Part shown: in pieces, positions 16,255 to 23,838 of the stretch
How positions within the stretch are numbered: the stretch's first letter is position 1
Layout of the letters: each line of letters opens with the position of its first letter
Source of the DNA: Streptomyces fructofermentans
Lineage (GTDB): Bacteria > Actinomycetota > Actinomycetes > Streptomycetales > Streptomycetaceae
Length of the DNA stretch: 60,706 bases
Direction of reading: 5' to 3'
Assembly: GCF_014651055.1 (NCBI RefSeq)
Contig: NZ_BMWD01000036.1
Span: forward strand, 1 to 60,706
Program-made: the position numbers and the translations under genes
The notes under the pieces: model-generated
What the model was told of the DNA's origin: nothing
The model's database searches: none
What the model saw: the letters and a program-made list of their open reading frames with translations, nothing else

Positions 16255-17280
16255 ATGACGACAGGTCGGCTCGGGCTGGGGGCACCTCCCGGCCGTCAGG
16301 CCGCGGGACAAGCCGGGCCGCCGAACGCGGCCTACGCCGGGCAGGTCGTGCAGTTCCCGGACCCGGTGCGCGCGGCGCGCCACCCCAGGGGTGTACGGAT
16401 CGACGAGCGGGGCCATCCCGACTTCTCGTTCTATGCGCGTGCCGCCGCGGAGATCGCCGATCCGCCCGAGGGTTTCGGTGTCGACGAGCTGCGGCTGACG
16501 GACTACGTGTCCGCGAACGCGGTGATGGCCGCCGAGGGGCACGAGCTGTGGGACACCATTCCCGCGGTGGCGACTCCGCACGGCTGGACCTGGCACCACG
16601 TTCCGGGCACGCGTCGGCTGGAGTTGGTGCCGGTCGAGGTGAAGGCGCTGCTGCGGCACCACGGCGGGCTGGCGACGGCGGCCGTGGACCAGGACAAGCG
16701 GGGCACGCGCCCGCTCCAGGAGACCCGCCCCGCGCACCTGGGACTGCCGAAGGCGTCGGTGGCGGTGACGGAGCAGCAGGTGCTGGGTGTCGAGGAGGAG
16801 CTGGGGTACCGGCTGCCCGGGGCGTACCGGTCCTTCCTGAAGGCGGCGGGCGGCTGCGCTCCGGTCGGGGCCGCGCTCGACGCCGAGTTGGGGCTGCTGG
16901 TCGACCAGCCGTTCTTCACGGTGCGCGACGAGGCGGCCGTGAACGACCTGGTGTACGTCAACAAGTGCCTGCGGGACCATCTCACCAAGGACTACCTGGG
17001 AGTGGGGTTCGTGCAGGGCGGTCTGCTGGCCGTGAAGGTGAAGGGCGAGCGGATCGGCTCGGTCTGGTTCTGCGCGTACGACGACGCCCGCGACCAGGAC
17101 GCGTGGCCGCCCGAGGAGCGGGTGCGGCGGCTGCTGCTGCCGTGCGGTGACGACTTCGACGCGTTCCTGTCCCGGCTGGCGGGCAATCCGCCCGAGCTGG
17201 AGACCGTGGCGAACCTGATGGTGGACGGCGGCTTCGCGCGTGCGGTGCCGGTGGACACGGCGTCTTCGGTGGGGGAGTGA
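16255..17280 (+). CDS. WHH-type HNH nuclease-like domain fused to SMI1/KNR4 (SUKH-1)
   Basis: A 341-aa fusion. Residues about 50-145 resemble the WHH group of HNH/Endonuclease VII toxins: an upstream DYVSANAVMAAEG helix, then W113-H114-H115, LELVP and a final H135-H-GG. The His expected after LVP in active members is K130, so metal binding may be impaired. Residues about 175-330 form a SUKH-1 domain (QQVLGVEEELGYRLPGAYRSFL and VGFVQGGLLAVKV). No export signal is seen. The downstream gene begins 7 nt after its stop, so both are co-transcribed. Most databases would call it only SMI1/KNR4; the nuclease part is my reading of the motif. Confidence 0.78.
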   Translation: MTTGRLGLGAPPGRQAAGQAGPPNAAYAGQVVQFPDPVRAARHPRGVRIDERGHPDFSFYARAAAEIADPPEGFGVDELRLTDYVSANAVMAAEGHELWDTIPAVATPHGWTWHHVPGTRRLELVPVEVKALLRHHGGLATAAVDQDKRGTRPLQETRPAHLGLPKASVAVTEQQVLGVEEELGYRLPGAYRSFLKAAGGCAPVGAALDAELGLLVDQPFFTVRDEAAVNDLVYVNKCLRDHLTKDYLGVGFVQGGLLAVKVKGERIGSVWFCAYDDARDQDAWPPEERVRRLLLPCGDDFDAFLSRLAGNPPELETVANLMVDGGFARAVPVDTASSVGE

Positions 17281-17287
17281 ACGACGG

Positions 17288-19960
17288 ATGGTGACCTTCG
17301 CGCAGGCGCAGGAGCGCGCGGAAGAGTGGATCAACGGGGACGTGCCCGGGTACCAGCACCGTGAGGTGCGGGTGCGGGAGTTCGACCTGGGGTTCGTGGT
17401 GTGGGCGGAGGACCGGGCGGACGGTCCGCGTTCCGACGGTGGTGCGCAGCGGCTCGTGATCGCGCGGGACAGCGGGGACGCCACGCTGTGGCCCGCGCTG
17501 CCGGTGGGCGAGGTGATCCGCCGGTACGAGGAGCGGTACGGCCTCGCGGACGTGGTGGCGGACGCGACGCCGGCGCCTCCGGCGCGTGTCGACCTCAATC
17601 AGACGTCGTTCCTGCTGACGCCGCCGGAGTGGCTCCAGGAGGCGGCCGACCGGATGGGCATCCCGGACCGCCGTGAGCGCGCGTCGGACGGGGCGGGTTC
17701 CCGTCCTGCCGCCGCCTCTGCCTCTGTCGGGGATGCCGTGCCGTCGGGTGCGGCTCCGCTGCCCGAGACGATGGCGGGGCCGGTCGCCCCGTCCGCCGCC
17801 GGAGTTCCCGCCGCGCCGGACGGCGGCACGCCGTGGCCCGCCGCCGGGGGTTCCTCCGGCGGGCGGGGCGTGCCCGCAGACGCGACCCCGTGGGCGGGCA
17901 CGGACACCAACGCCGAGGCGGGGGAGGACCGTTCGGTCCCGCTGCCGACGACGGTGTACGCGCCGCAGATCCGCGAGGTCGAGGAGCCGGCCCCGCCGGC
18001 GCCCGAGGCGGCGCCGGAGGCCGAGACGAGGCTCATCTCGGGCGGCAGCTCGCTTCCGAGCACAGCCGTGGCGCCCGCGCTGGACGGTCCGGACGCGTCG
18101 CGCTTCCCGCAGGCCCCCAGTGTGCCGGGCGGCCCGCGGGGGGCGGGTGCTCCCGGTACGCCGCCTCCAGGGCAGCCGTCGTACGGCCAACCGCAGGGCG
18201 CCGGCGCCGGTACGCCGCCTCCCGGTGTGCCGGGCGGGTCCTCGTACGGCCATCCGCAGGGGGCCCCGCCCCCGCCGGCCGCGCCCGCGGGTCCGGGGCG
18301 GCCGCCGGCGTCCCACGCGGGCGACATCGCCGACGCCGCGACGAGCAAGGCGCAGGCCCCGCCGCGTGGTGCGCGCGGCGCGGGCGTCGCCGCGACGCCG
18401 CCTCCGCCGGGCGCCCCGGGCACGCCGGGCGCGCGGCCGGCCGGTGCGCCCTCGGCGTCGGGCCCCGGTGTCCCGGGAACCCCGGCGGGCGGGTACGTGC
18501 CGACGCAGATGGTGTCGCAGATCGGTCCGGACGGGCCCGTGGCCCCGGGTGTTCCCGGTGGTACGCCGCCCGGTGGCGGCCATCACGCGGCGACCGTGCT
18601 GGCGGGTCCGTCGGTGGGCGGTCCCGGCGCTCCGCAGCCTCCCGGGCCCCCCGGCGTTCCCGGACCCCCCGGGGCTCCGGGTGTTCCCGGTGGTACGCCG
18701 TCCGGTGGCGGCCACCACGCGGCGACCGTGCTTGCGGGTCCGTCGGTGGGCGGCCCCGGCGCTCCGCAGCCTCCGGGTCTGCCCGGCGCTCCCGGTGTGC
18801 CCGGAGCTCCCGGTGCCGCGGGGCCCGTGCACCATGCCGAGACCATGCTGGCCGGGCCGTCCGTCGGCGGTCCCGGCACGGCACACCCGCAGGGTCCCGG
18901 CACGCCCCCGCCCGCACCCCAGCCGTTCCCCGGCCACCCCGCGCCGGGGCAGCAGCCCCCTGCCTACGGTTACCCGCAGCCGGGTCTGCCCACGGTCGGA
19001 CCCGGTTACCAGGCCGTCCTGCGCTACCGGGCCCACGACGGCAGCGAGCAGCAGCTCATCCGGCGGTCCGCGCCGGGCACCCCGCACCCGGAGTGGCAGA
19101 TCCTGCACGAGCTGCGGGCGATGAACGTGCCGCCGCAGCAGGTGCTGGAACTGCACACGGAGCTGGAGTCCTGCGAACTGCCGGGCGCCTACTGCGCGCG
19201 GATGATCCGGGAGAGCTGGCCGCAGGCACGCATCACGAGCATCGCCCCGTACGGCACCGACCACGCGAGCCGTCAGCAGGGCATGGCCCAGTTGCTCGCC
19301 CACCAGGGCGAGTTGCACCAGGTCGCGGACGGACCGGCGCGGCCCGGGCCGGTCCGGGCGCCGCTGCCGCCGGTGCAGCCCGTGCCGCCGATCCCGCCGG
19401 AGGCGATCGGGCAGGAGCTCGCGGCGGCCTTCGGGCCGGGGCTGTTCCGGTTCGACCACGTGGCCGTCTCCCGGCAGGGCGTACCGCCGATCGTGGCGCA
19501 CACGCTGGTGGCGGCCGGGCTGCCGGTCGACATGAACCCGTTCTTCTGGGCGCAGGCCCAGCCCGGCCGTCCGGTGCCGACGCTGGCGGAGCTGGCGCAG
19601 GAGCGCGGTGTGCAGCCGGCCGCGGACGCGGGCTCGTACCTCGTCATGGGCAGCGACTTCGGCAAGGCGATCTGTGTCCAGTACGGGACGGCGAACATCG
19701 TCGCCGTGCCGGTGGAGGCGGGTCCGGGCGGTGCGCCGGTGCCGCCGCAGTTCGTGAACACGGGGCTGCCGGAGTTCGCGCGCAGCCTCGCGCTGCTCGG
19801 GCGGATGTGGCGGCTGCGGTTCGGTCTGAACCAGGAGCAGGCGGGACGCTGGACCGTCGACTTCCAGGCGCAGTTGGCCTCGCTCGACCCGGCGGCGCTG
19901 GCGTCGCCGGAGAGCTGGTGGTCCGTGCTCCTGGAGCAGATGTGGGACGGCCTCCTCTGA
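17288..19960 (+). CDS. Imm35-like / Pro-Gly repeat / deaminase-like / SUKH-4 multidomain protein
   Basis: An 890-aa mosaic. Residues 1-85 resemble YrhB/Imm35 (TFAQAQERAEEWING and VVWAEDR). About 100-570 is low-complexity Pro/Gly/Ala sequence with a 44-aa repeat. About 575-690 looks deaminase-like: H600-x-E602, then C629-E-L-P-G-A-Y-C636, in the spacing of a zinc site. About 695-890 is SUKH-4-like (FVNTGLPEFARSLALL, ending in WWSVLLEQMW). The ATG follows GGGGGAG from the end of the preceding gene, so translation is likely coupled. No signal peptide or membrane segment is seen. The deaminase call is the least certain; the SUKH-4 and Imm35 calls are firmer. Confidence 0.75.
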   Translation: MVTFAQAQERAEEWINGDVPGYQHREVRVREFDLGFVVWAEDRADGPRSDGGAQRLVIARDSGDATLWPALPVGEVIRRYEERYGLADVVADATPAPPARVDLNQTSFLLTPPEWLQEAADRMGIPDRRERASDGAGSRPAAASASVGDAVPSGAAPLPETMAGPVAPSAAGVPAAPDGGTPWPAAGGSSGGRGVPADATPWAGTDTNAEAGEDRSVPLPTTVYAPQIREVEEPAPPAPEAAPEAETRLISGGSSLPSTAVAPALDGPDASRFPQAPSVPGGPRGAGAPGTPPPGQPSYGQPQGAGAGTPPPGVPGGSSYGHPQGAPPPPAAPAGPGRPPASHAGDIADAATSKAQAPPRGARGAGVAATPPPPGAPGTPGARPAGAPSASGPGVPGTPAGGYVPTQMVSQIGPDGPVAPGVPGGTPPGGGHHAATVLAGPSVGGPGAPQPPGPPGVPGPPGAPGVPGGTPSGGGHHAATVLAGPSVGGPGAPQPPGLPGAPGVPGAPGAAGPVHHAETMLAGPSVGGPGTAHPQGPGTPPPAPQPFPGHPAPGQQPPAYGYPQPGLPTVGPGYQAVLRYRAHDGSEQQLIRRSAPGTPHPEWQILHELRAMNVPPQQVLELHTELESCELPGAYCARMIRESWPQARITSIAPYGTDHASRQQGMAQLLAHQGELHQVADGPARPGPVRAPLPPVQPVPPIPPEAIGQELAAAFGPGLFRFDHVAVSRQGVPPIVAHTLVAAGLPVDMNPFFWAQAQPGRPVPTLAELAQERGVQPAADAGSYLVMGSDFGKAICVQYGTANIVAVPVEAGPGGAPVPPQFVNTGLPEFARSLALLGRMWRLRFGLNQEQAGRWTVDFQAQLASLDPAALASPESWWSVLLEQMWDGLL
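18548..18895 (+). repeat. 132-bp in-frame repeat encoding 44 aa
   Basis: Two near-identical units start at 18548 and 18680 and encode GGGHHAATVLAGPSVGGPG within Pro/Gly sequence. A third, degenerate copy around 18829-18895 encodes HHAETMLAGPSVGGPG. All keep the reading frame. Shorter relatives (PETMAGP, PTQMV) occur earlier in the same protein. Confidence 0.9.
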
Positions 19961-20001
19961 CGGCACGTCCCGTTCTCCCCTGAGATCCCCGCCTGCTGCA
20001 A

Positions 20002-20040
20002 GGGGCGGACCCGGTCGGTCGACCGGGTCCGCCCCTTTTT
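20002..20040 (+). terminator. Rho-independent terminator
   Basis: GGGGCGGACCCGGTC (20002-20016) and its exact complement (20021-20035) close over a GGTC loop and are followed by TTTTT (20036-20040). It ends the WHH-SUKH operon. Confidence 0.95.
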
Positions 20041-20170
20041 GTGCCGGGTCCCCGATCGCGTCCTCGACGGACGATCGCACGGAGTGTCGCGTTATGAACA
20101 CTTCCGTCCGATCAACCAAGATGTGCGGCAAATCGTGTTGTACGTCGCACGCCGCAGAGGGGATTCGGGG

Positions 20171-21058
20171 ATGAGCAGCGCATCGGTGTCACCTCATGGC
20201 TTCGAGGCAGTACGGGGCCGCGGCTACCGTCCCGAGCAGGTCGACGCGTACGCCGCGCGGATCTCCGGGGCGCGCGACGCGGCCTGGGAGCGGGCCGCCC
20301 GGCTGACCGTCCTGGCCAGGGAGATGGAGACCGAGGCGCAGCGGCTGGGCGAGGTGGTGGCGGGGCTGGTGCCGCAGACGTACGACACGCTCGGCGAGCG
20401 CGCCCGGCGCCTGCTCGCGCTCGGTGAGGAGGAGGCCGGCGCGGTCACCGAGCGGGCCCGGCAGGAGGCGCGGACCCTCGTGGAGGAGGCGGAGGCGGCG
20501 GCAGGGCTGCTGCGCGCCGACGCGCGGAAGGCGGCCGACGCGGTGCGCGAGGACGCCTCCGAACGGGCCGCGCAGCGGCTGCTCGCCGCACGGGCCGAGG
20601 CGGACGGCATGCGGATCGACGCCCGGCGCGAGGTCAAGGAGAGCCGGGGCGAGGCGCTCGCGGTGCTGCGCGAGGCCCGGCGGCGCGGCGAGGCGCTCCT
20701 CGCCGAGCAGGAGAAGGAGCAGGCCGCGCGGGAGGAGCGGGCCTGCCGGGAGGCCGCGGAGCGCGAGGCCGCCCTGGACGCCCGGTTCGAGGAGCTGGCG
20801 GAGCGGGCCGGGGCCGGTCTGGTCGAGGCCGAACGGGCCCTCGCCGAGGCCCGCGAGGCGACCCGCCACCTCCAGGAGGACGCGGAGGCCAGGGCCGCCG
20901 AACTCCTCGCCGAGGCGCACGTGTGCGAGGACCGCCTCGCCCGCGAGACGGAGCGCGTCCTGCGCGAGCACGGCGAGGAGTGGGACTGCGTACGCGCGCA
21001 CATGGACCATGTCCGCAGCAGCCTCACCGCCCTGACCGGGCGGGCCGCCGCGGAGTAG
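20171..21058 (+). CDS. DivIVA-like coiled-coil protein ('cellulose-binding protein' of streptomycetes)
   Basis: A 295-aa protein that is nearly all alpha-helical coiled coil. An N-terminal segment FEAVRGRGYRPEQVDAYAARI resembles the DivIVA/GpsB membrane-binding motif. From about residue 40 to 280 it is rich in Ala, Glu and Arg heptads with few breaks. Such proteins in streptomycetes (for example FilP and Scy relatives) form cytoskeletal scaffolds at the hyphal tip; homologues are often annotated as cellulose-binding, which sequence alone does not support. The ATG at 20171 follows GAGGGG. It is convergent with the symporter gene, 10 bp apart, with no hairpin between. Confidence 0.8.
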   Translation: MSSASVSPHGFEAVRGRGYRPEQVDAYAARISGARDAAWERAARLTVLAREMETEAQRLGEVVAGLVPQTYDTLGERARRLLALGEEEAGAVTERARQEARTLVEEAEAAAGLLRADARKAADAVREDASERAAQRLLAARAEADGMRIDARREVKESRGEALAVLREARRRGEALLAEQEKEQAAREERACREAAEREAALDARFEELAERAGAGLVEAERALAEAREATRHLQEDAEARAAELLAEAHVCEDRLARETERVLREHGEEWDCVRAHMDHVRSSLTALTGRAAAE

Positions 21059-21068
21059 CCCGCGGCCC

Positions 21069-22679
21069 TCACCTTCCCCTGCGTACCGCCCCCGCGAGGA
21101 TCCAGCCCTCGACCGCCTCGTACTGCCTGCGCTGCTCCTGCGCCTTCCCGCGGCCGGAGGCGACCGTGCCGAGCCAGCCGAGCGCGAAGCCCAGGGGGAT
21201 GGAGGCGATGCCCGTCGTGGTGAACGGGAACCAGGTGAAGTCGTGGTCGGGGAAGGCCGATATGGGTGAGCCGGACACCAGGTTGGTGCCGGTCATCAGG
21301 ACAAGCGTGCCCAGCGTGCCGCCGATGAGGGTGCACATGAGTCCGGCGCGGGTGTAGCGGCGCCAGAAGAGGCTGTACACCAGCGCCGGGGCCAGGGCCG
21401 AGGCGCCGAGGCAGAACGAGAGGGTGACCAGCGGCTGGAGGCTGTGGTGCTGGACGAGCGTGGCGAGCAGGATCGCGGGGACACCGACCGCCGCCGCGGA
21501 GGCCCGGGCCAGGGTCATCTCCCGGCGCGGTGACAGTTCCCCGCCGTTGTGCGCGAACACGTCGTGGGCCAGGGAGTTGGCGCAGGCGAGGATCATTCCG
21601 GCGACCGACGCGAGCACGGTCAGGAAGATCGCCGAGGTGACGGTGGTGAAGAGGAACGTCTCCGCCGTCGACACGTCCGCGCCGAACGCCGCCCGGGAGC
21701 CCAGCAGATAGGCGGTGTTGCCCTGCGGATCCGCGGCTCCGACGGCGTTCCGTCCGATGAGCGCCGTCGCGCCGAACCCGACGATGGTGATGATCAGCAC
21801 GAACAGCGCGACCGCGGGCACCGCCCAGGACATCGACCGGCGCACCTGGCGAGCGCTGCCGGCCGTGTACATGCGCATGGTGATGTGCGGCAGGCAGGCT
21901 CCGCCCAGGACCACGGTCAGTTCCGAACTGATCATGTCCAGGCGGGGGTTGGGGCCGCCGGCGAACTGGAGGCCCGAGCTGAGGAAGGCGGGGCCCGCCC
22001 CGCTGCCGCGGGCCGCCTGGCCGAACAGGGAGCCCAGGCTCCAGTCGAACCTGGCGAGGATCAGCAGGGCGATCACGGCGCCCGAGCCGAGCAGCATCAC
22101 GATCTTCAGGATCTGGATCAGCGCGGTGCCCTTCATGCCGCCGATCGCCGCGTAGCTGATCATCAGGACGCCGAGCCCGATGATGCAGCCCGTCTTCAGG
22201 CCCGGGCTGGAGAAGCCGAGGATGAACGCCAGCAGGTCCCCGGTGCCCGCCAGTTGGACGAGCATCAGCGGCAGCAGCGCCGCCAGGGTGGCGGCGCACG
22301 CGGTGGCGCGGACCGCGCGCCCCGGCATGCGCCGGGCCAGCGCGTCGCCCATGGTGAACCGCCCCGCGTTGCGCAGGGGTTCGGCCAGCAGGAACATCAG
22401 GAGCATCAGGGAGAGCGCGGTGCTGAGGGCGAGGACGACACCGTCGTAGCCGAACAGGGCGATCACGCCGCTCGTGCCGAGGACCGTCGCCGCGGAGATG
22501 TAGTCCCCGGCGATGGCCAGGCCGTTGCGCATCGGCGACAGGCTGCCGTAGCCCGTGTAGAACTCGTCGAGGTCGTCGCGGTCGGGGCCCGTCATCACGC
22601 ACAGCAGCAGGGTGATGGTGGCGACGACGGTGAACGCCACCAGCGACATCGTCTGGGCGGAACTGCTGAAACCGGTCAT
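21069..22679 (-). CDS. Sodium:solute symporter (SSS family, ActP/MctC-like)
   Basis: Membrane symporter of 536 aa with about 13 hydrophobic segments, likely importing acetate or another monocarboxylate with Na+ or H+. Family features are GDYISAATVLGTSGVIALFGYDG in the first helices, a GGMKG loop, LPHITMRMYTA and the ASVAGMILACANSLAHDVF segment. The ATG at 22679 overlaps the TGA of the DUF485 gene (ATGA, 22676-22679), the same arrangement as yjcH-actP. The substrate is inferred from that pairing. Confidence 0.92.
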   Translation of the reverse strand: MTGFSSSAQTMSLVAFTVVATITLLLCVMTGPDRDDLDEFYTGYGSLSPMRNGLAIAGDYISAATVLGTSGVIALFGYDGVVLALSTALSLMLLMFLLAEPLRNAGRFTMGDALARRMPGRAVRATACAATLAALLPLMLVQLAGTGDLLAFILGFSSPGLKTGCIIGLGVLMISYAAIGGMKGTALIQILKIVMLLGSGAVIALLILARFDWSLGSLFGQAARGSGAGPAFLSSGLQFAGGPNPRLDMISSELTVVLGGACLPHITMRMYTAGSARQVRRSMSWAVPAVALFVLIITIVGFGATALIGRNAVGAADPQGNTAYLLGSRAAFGADVSTAETFLFTTVTSAIFLTVLASVAGMILACANSLAHDVFAHNGGELSPRREMTLARASAAAVGVPAILLATLVQHHSLQPLVTLSFCLGASALAPALVYSLFWRRYTRAGLMCTLIGGTLGTLVLMTGTNLVSGSPISAFPDHDFTWFPFTTTGIASIPLGFALGWLGTVASGRGKAQEQRRQYEAVEGWILAGAVRRGR

Positions 22680-23221
22680 CGGGCCGCCTCCGCCCGCCTG
22701 GTGTCCAACTCCGTCTGCCTTCGCATGCGTTCGGCCAGCGGGTCGACACCGCGCCGCGCGGTGAACTCGTACAGGGCTATCGCCGCGCAGGTGACGGGGA
22801 TCTGGAGCAGCCCGAGCAGCAGTCCGACGTTGAGGCCGTCACTCACCCGGCTCGTCATCAACGAGGGCGCGGACGCGGACAGTACGAGGAAGAGCGTGAA
22901 GTAGCCGAGCGCCGTCAGGGTCGCCACGCGGCGCTGACGGCGGTACGCGGTGCGCAGCACCCGCAGGTCGCTGTGCCGGCCGAGAGCGGTGTGGCGGCGG
23001 CGGGGCGGCCGGACGGGTTCGGGCGCCTGGGGCTGCGGGGCCCACGGATAGGTGGGGGGCGTCGGGGACGAGTGGTGCGCCGGGTGTGCGGGGTACGTCG
23101 GGTACGACGGGGACGAAGGGGACGGCTGGGATCGCTGGGGTTTCGGGGCCGCGTGGTGCGGGGGGACGGGCGGCGGGTCGGGCGGCGGGAAGGGGGACGA
23201 CGGGGACGTGTCGTAGGACAT
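22676..23221 (-). CDS. DUF485 membrane protein, symporter partner
   Basis: A 181-aa protein. The first 75 residues are Pro/Ser/His-rich and probably disordered. The DUF485 core follows (LRVLRTAYRRQRRVATLTALGYFTLFLVL, shown here only as LRTAYRRQRRVATLTALGYF), then a second membrane segment (VGLLLGLLQIPVTCAAIALY). DUF485 proteins are encoded with acetate-type symporters and probably assist them. The ATG at 23221 follows AAGGAGA. The long Pro-rich head is unusual for the family, which is often about 100 aa. Confidence 0.88.
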   Translation of the reverse strand: MSYDTSPSSPFPPPDPPPVPPHHAAPKPQRSQPSPSSPSYPTYPAHPAHHSSPTPPTYPWAPQPQAPEPVRPPRRRHTALGRHSDLRVLRTAYRRQRRVATLTALGYFTLFLVLSASAPSLMTSRVSDGLNVGLLLGLLQIPVTCAAIALYEFTARRGVDPLAERMRRQTELDTRRAEAAR

Positions 23222-23507
23222 CCCGGTTCTCCTTGCGTGGCTCGGGTCCGGGGCGGACCGCAGGGAGCGGGGGGTGAGCGAGCCTGCACGCTACTCGCAG
23301 GTAGCCGGAGTGGGCGAGGGTTTCTACGAACTGGCCGGTCGGTACGCGCTTACTCCGCCGACTCGGGGTGTTACCCGCGTTAACCTGCGCGTCTGTGCCG
23401 GGCGGCCCGCGCGCGCCGCGACCGGACGGGTCCCGGTGCCCGTGCCCCGGCGGACGCTCCGGCGCGGCCCGCCGCCGCCCGGTCGCGTGGCGCGAGTCGT
23501 GTCCGGC

Positions 23508-23613
23508 GGCCCGTGCGACGGGAGCGGCGCCGGCGCGGTCGGTGTGCCGCGAGTGGTGCCTGACGGCCCGTGCGACGGGAGCGGTGCCGGTGCGGTCGGT
23601 GTGCCGCGAGTGG
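23508..23613. repeat. 57-bp tandem repeat
   Basis: Units start at 23508 and 23565 and share GGCCCGTGCGACGGGAGCGG and a GTGTGCCGCGAGTGG end, with a decayed third copy upstream. It lies in the 601-bp gap between the DUF485 and MFS genes (23222-23822), which otherwise holds only the 31-bp repeat and no recognisable gene. Confidence 0.85.
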
Positions 23614-23718
23614 CGGCTTCCCGCGGGTCCCGCGCCCCGGGCGGCCCTGCGCGGGCGTCGGGCCGGTGGGAGTCGGCCCGGAGGCTCTCGGCCCGGAGGC
23701 CGTGGGCCCGGTGGGTGT

Positions 23719-23838
23719 CGCCCACGCGCTCGGTCCGCCCGGTGGACGTCGCCCACGCGCTCGGTCCGCCCGGTGGACGTCGCTCACGCGCTCGGTCCGC
23801 CCGGTGGACGTCGCCCAAGGGCTCAGTCCGCCCGGTCC
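23719..23838. repeat. 31-bp tandem repeat entering the MFS gene
   Basis: Units begin at 23719, 23750, 23781 and 23812 (period 31); each contains GCTCGGTCCGCCCGGTGGAC or a variant. The last, diverged unit includes the stop codon and final codons of the MFS gene (stop at 23823). There are no unique spacers, so this is not a CRISPR. Confidence 0.92.

Noticed and set aside
14906..19960. Integrated mobile element carrying the toxin/immunity genes
   Set aside because: No integrase, transposase, direct-repeat ends or tRNA junction border it, and codon use is like that of its neighbours.
16982..20131. Very long reverse-strand open frame opposite the SUKH fusion gene
   Set aside because: Composition is Arg/Gly/His-rich with no domain, and it mirrors the codon bias of the true gene on the other strand. 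Similar antisense frames at 5190-8114, 25588-29259, 29042-33274 and 54883-57795 were rejected for the same reason.
20171..21058. Cellulose-binding function of the coiled-coil protein
   Set aside because: No carbohydrate-binding fold or export signal is visible; only the coiled coil and DivIVA-like head are supported.
23719..23838. Possible CRISPR array
   Set aside because: Units are directly adjacent without unique spacers, and no cas gene is in the window.
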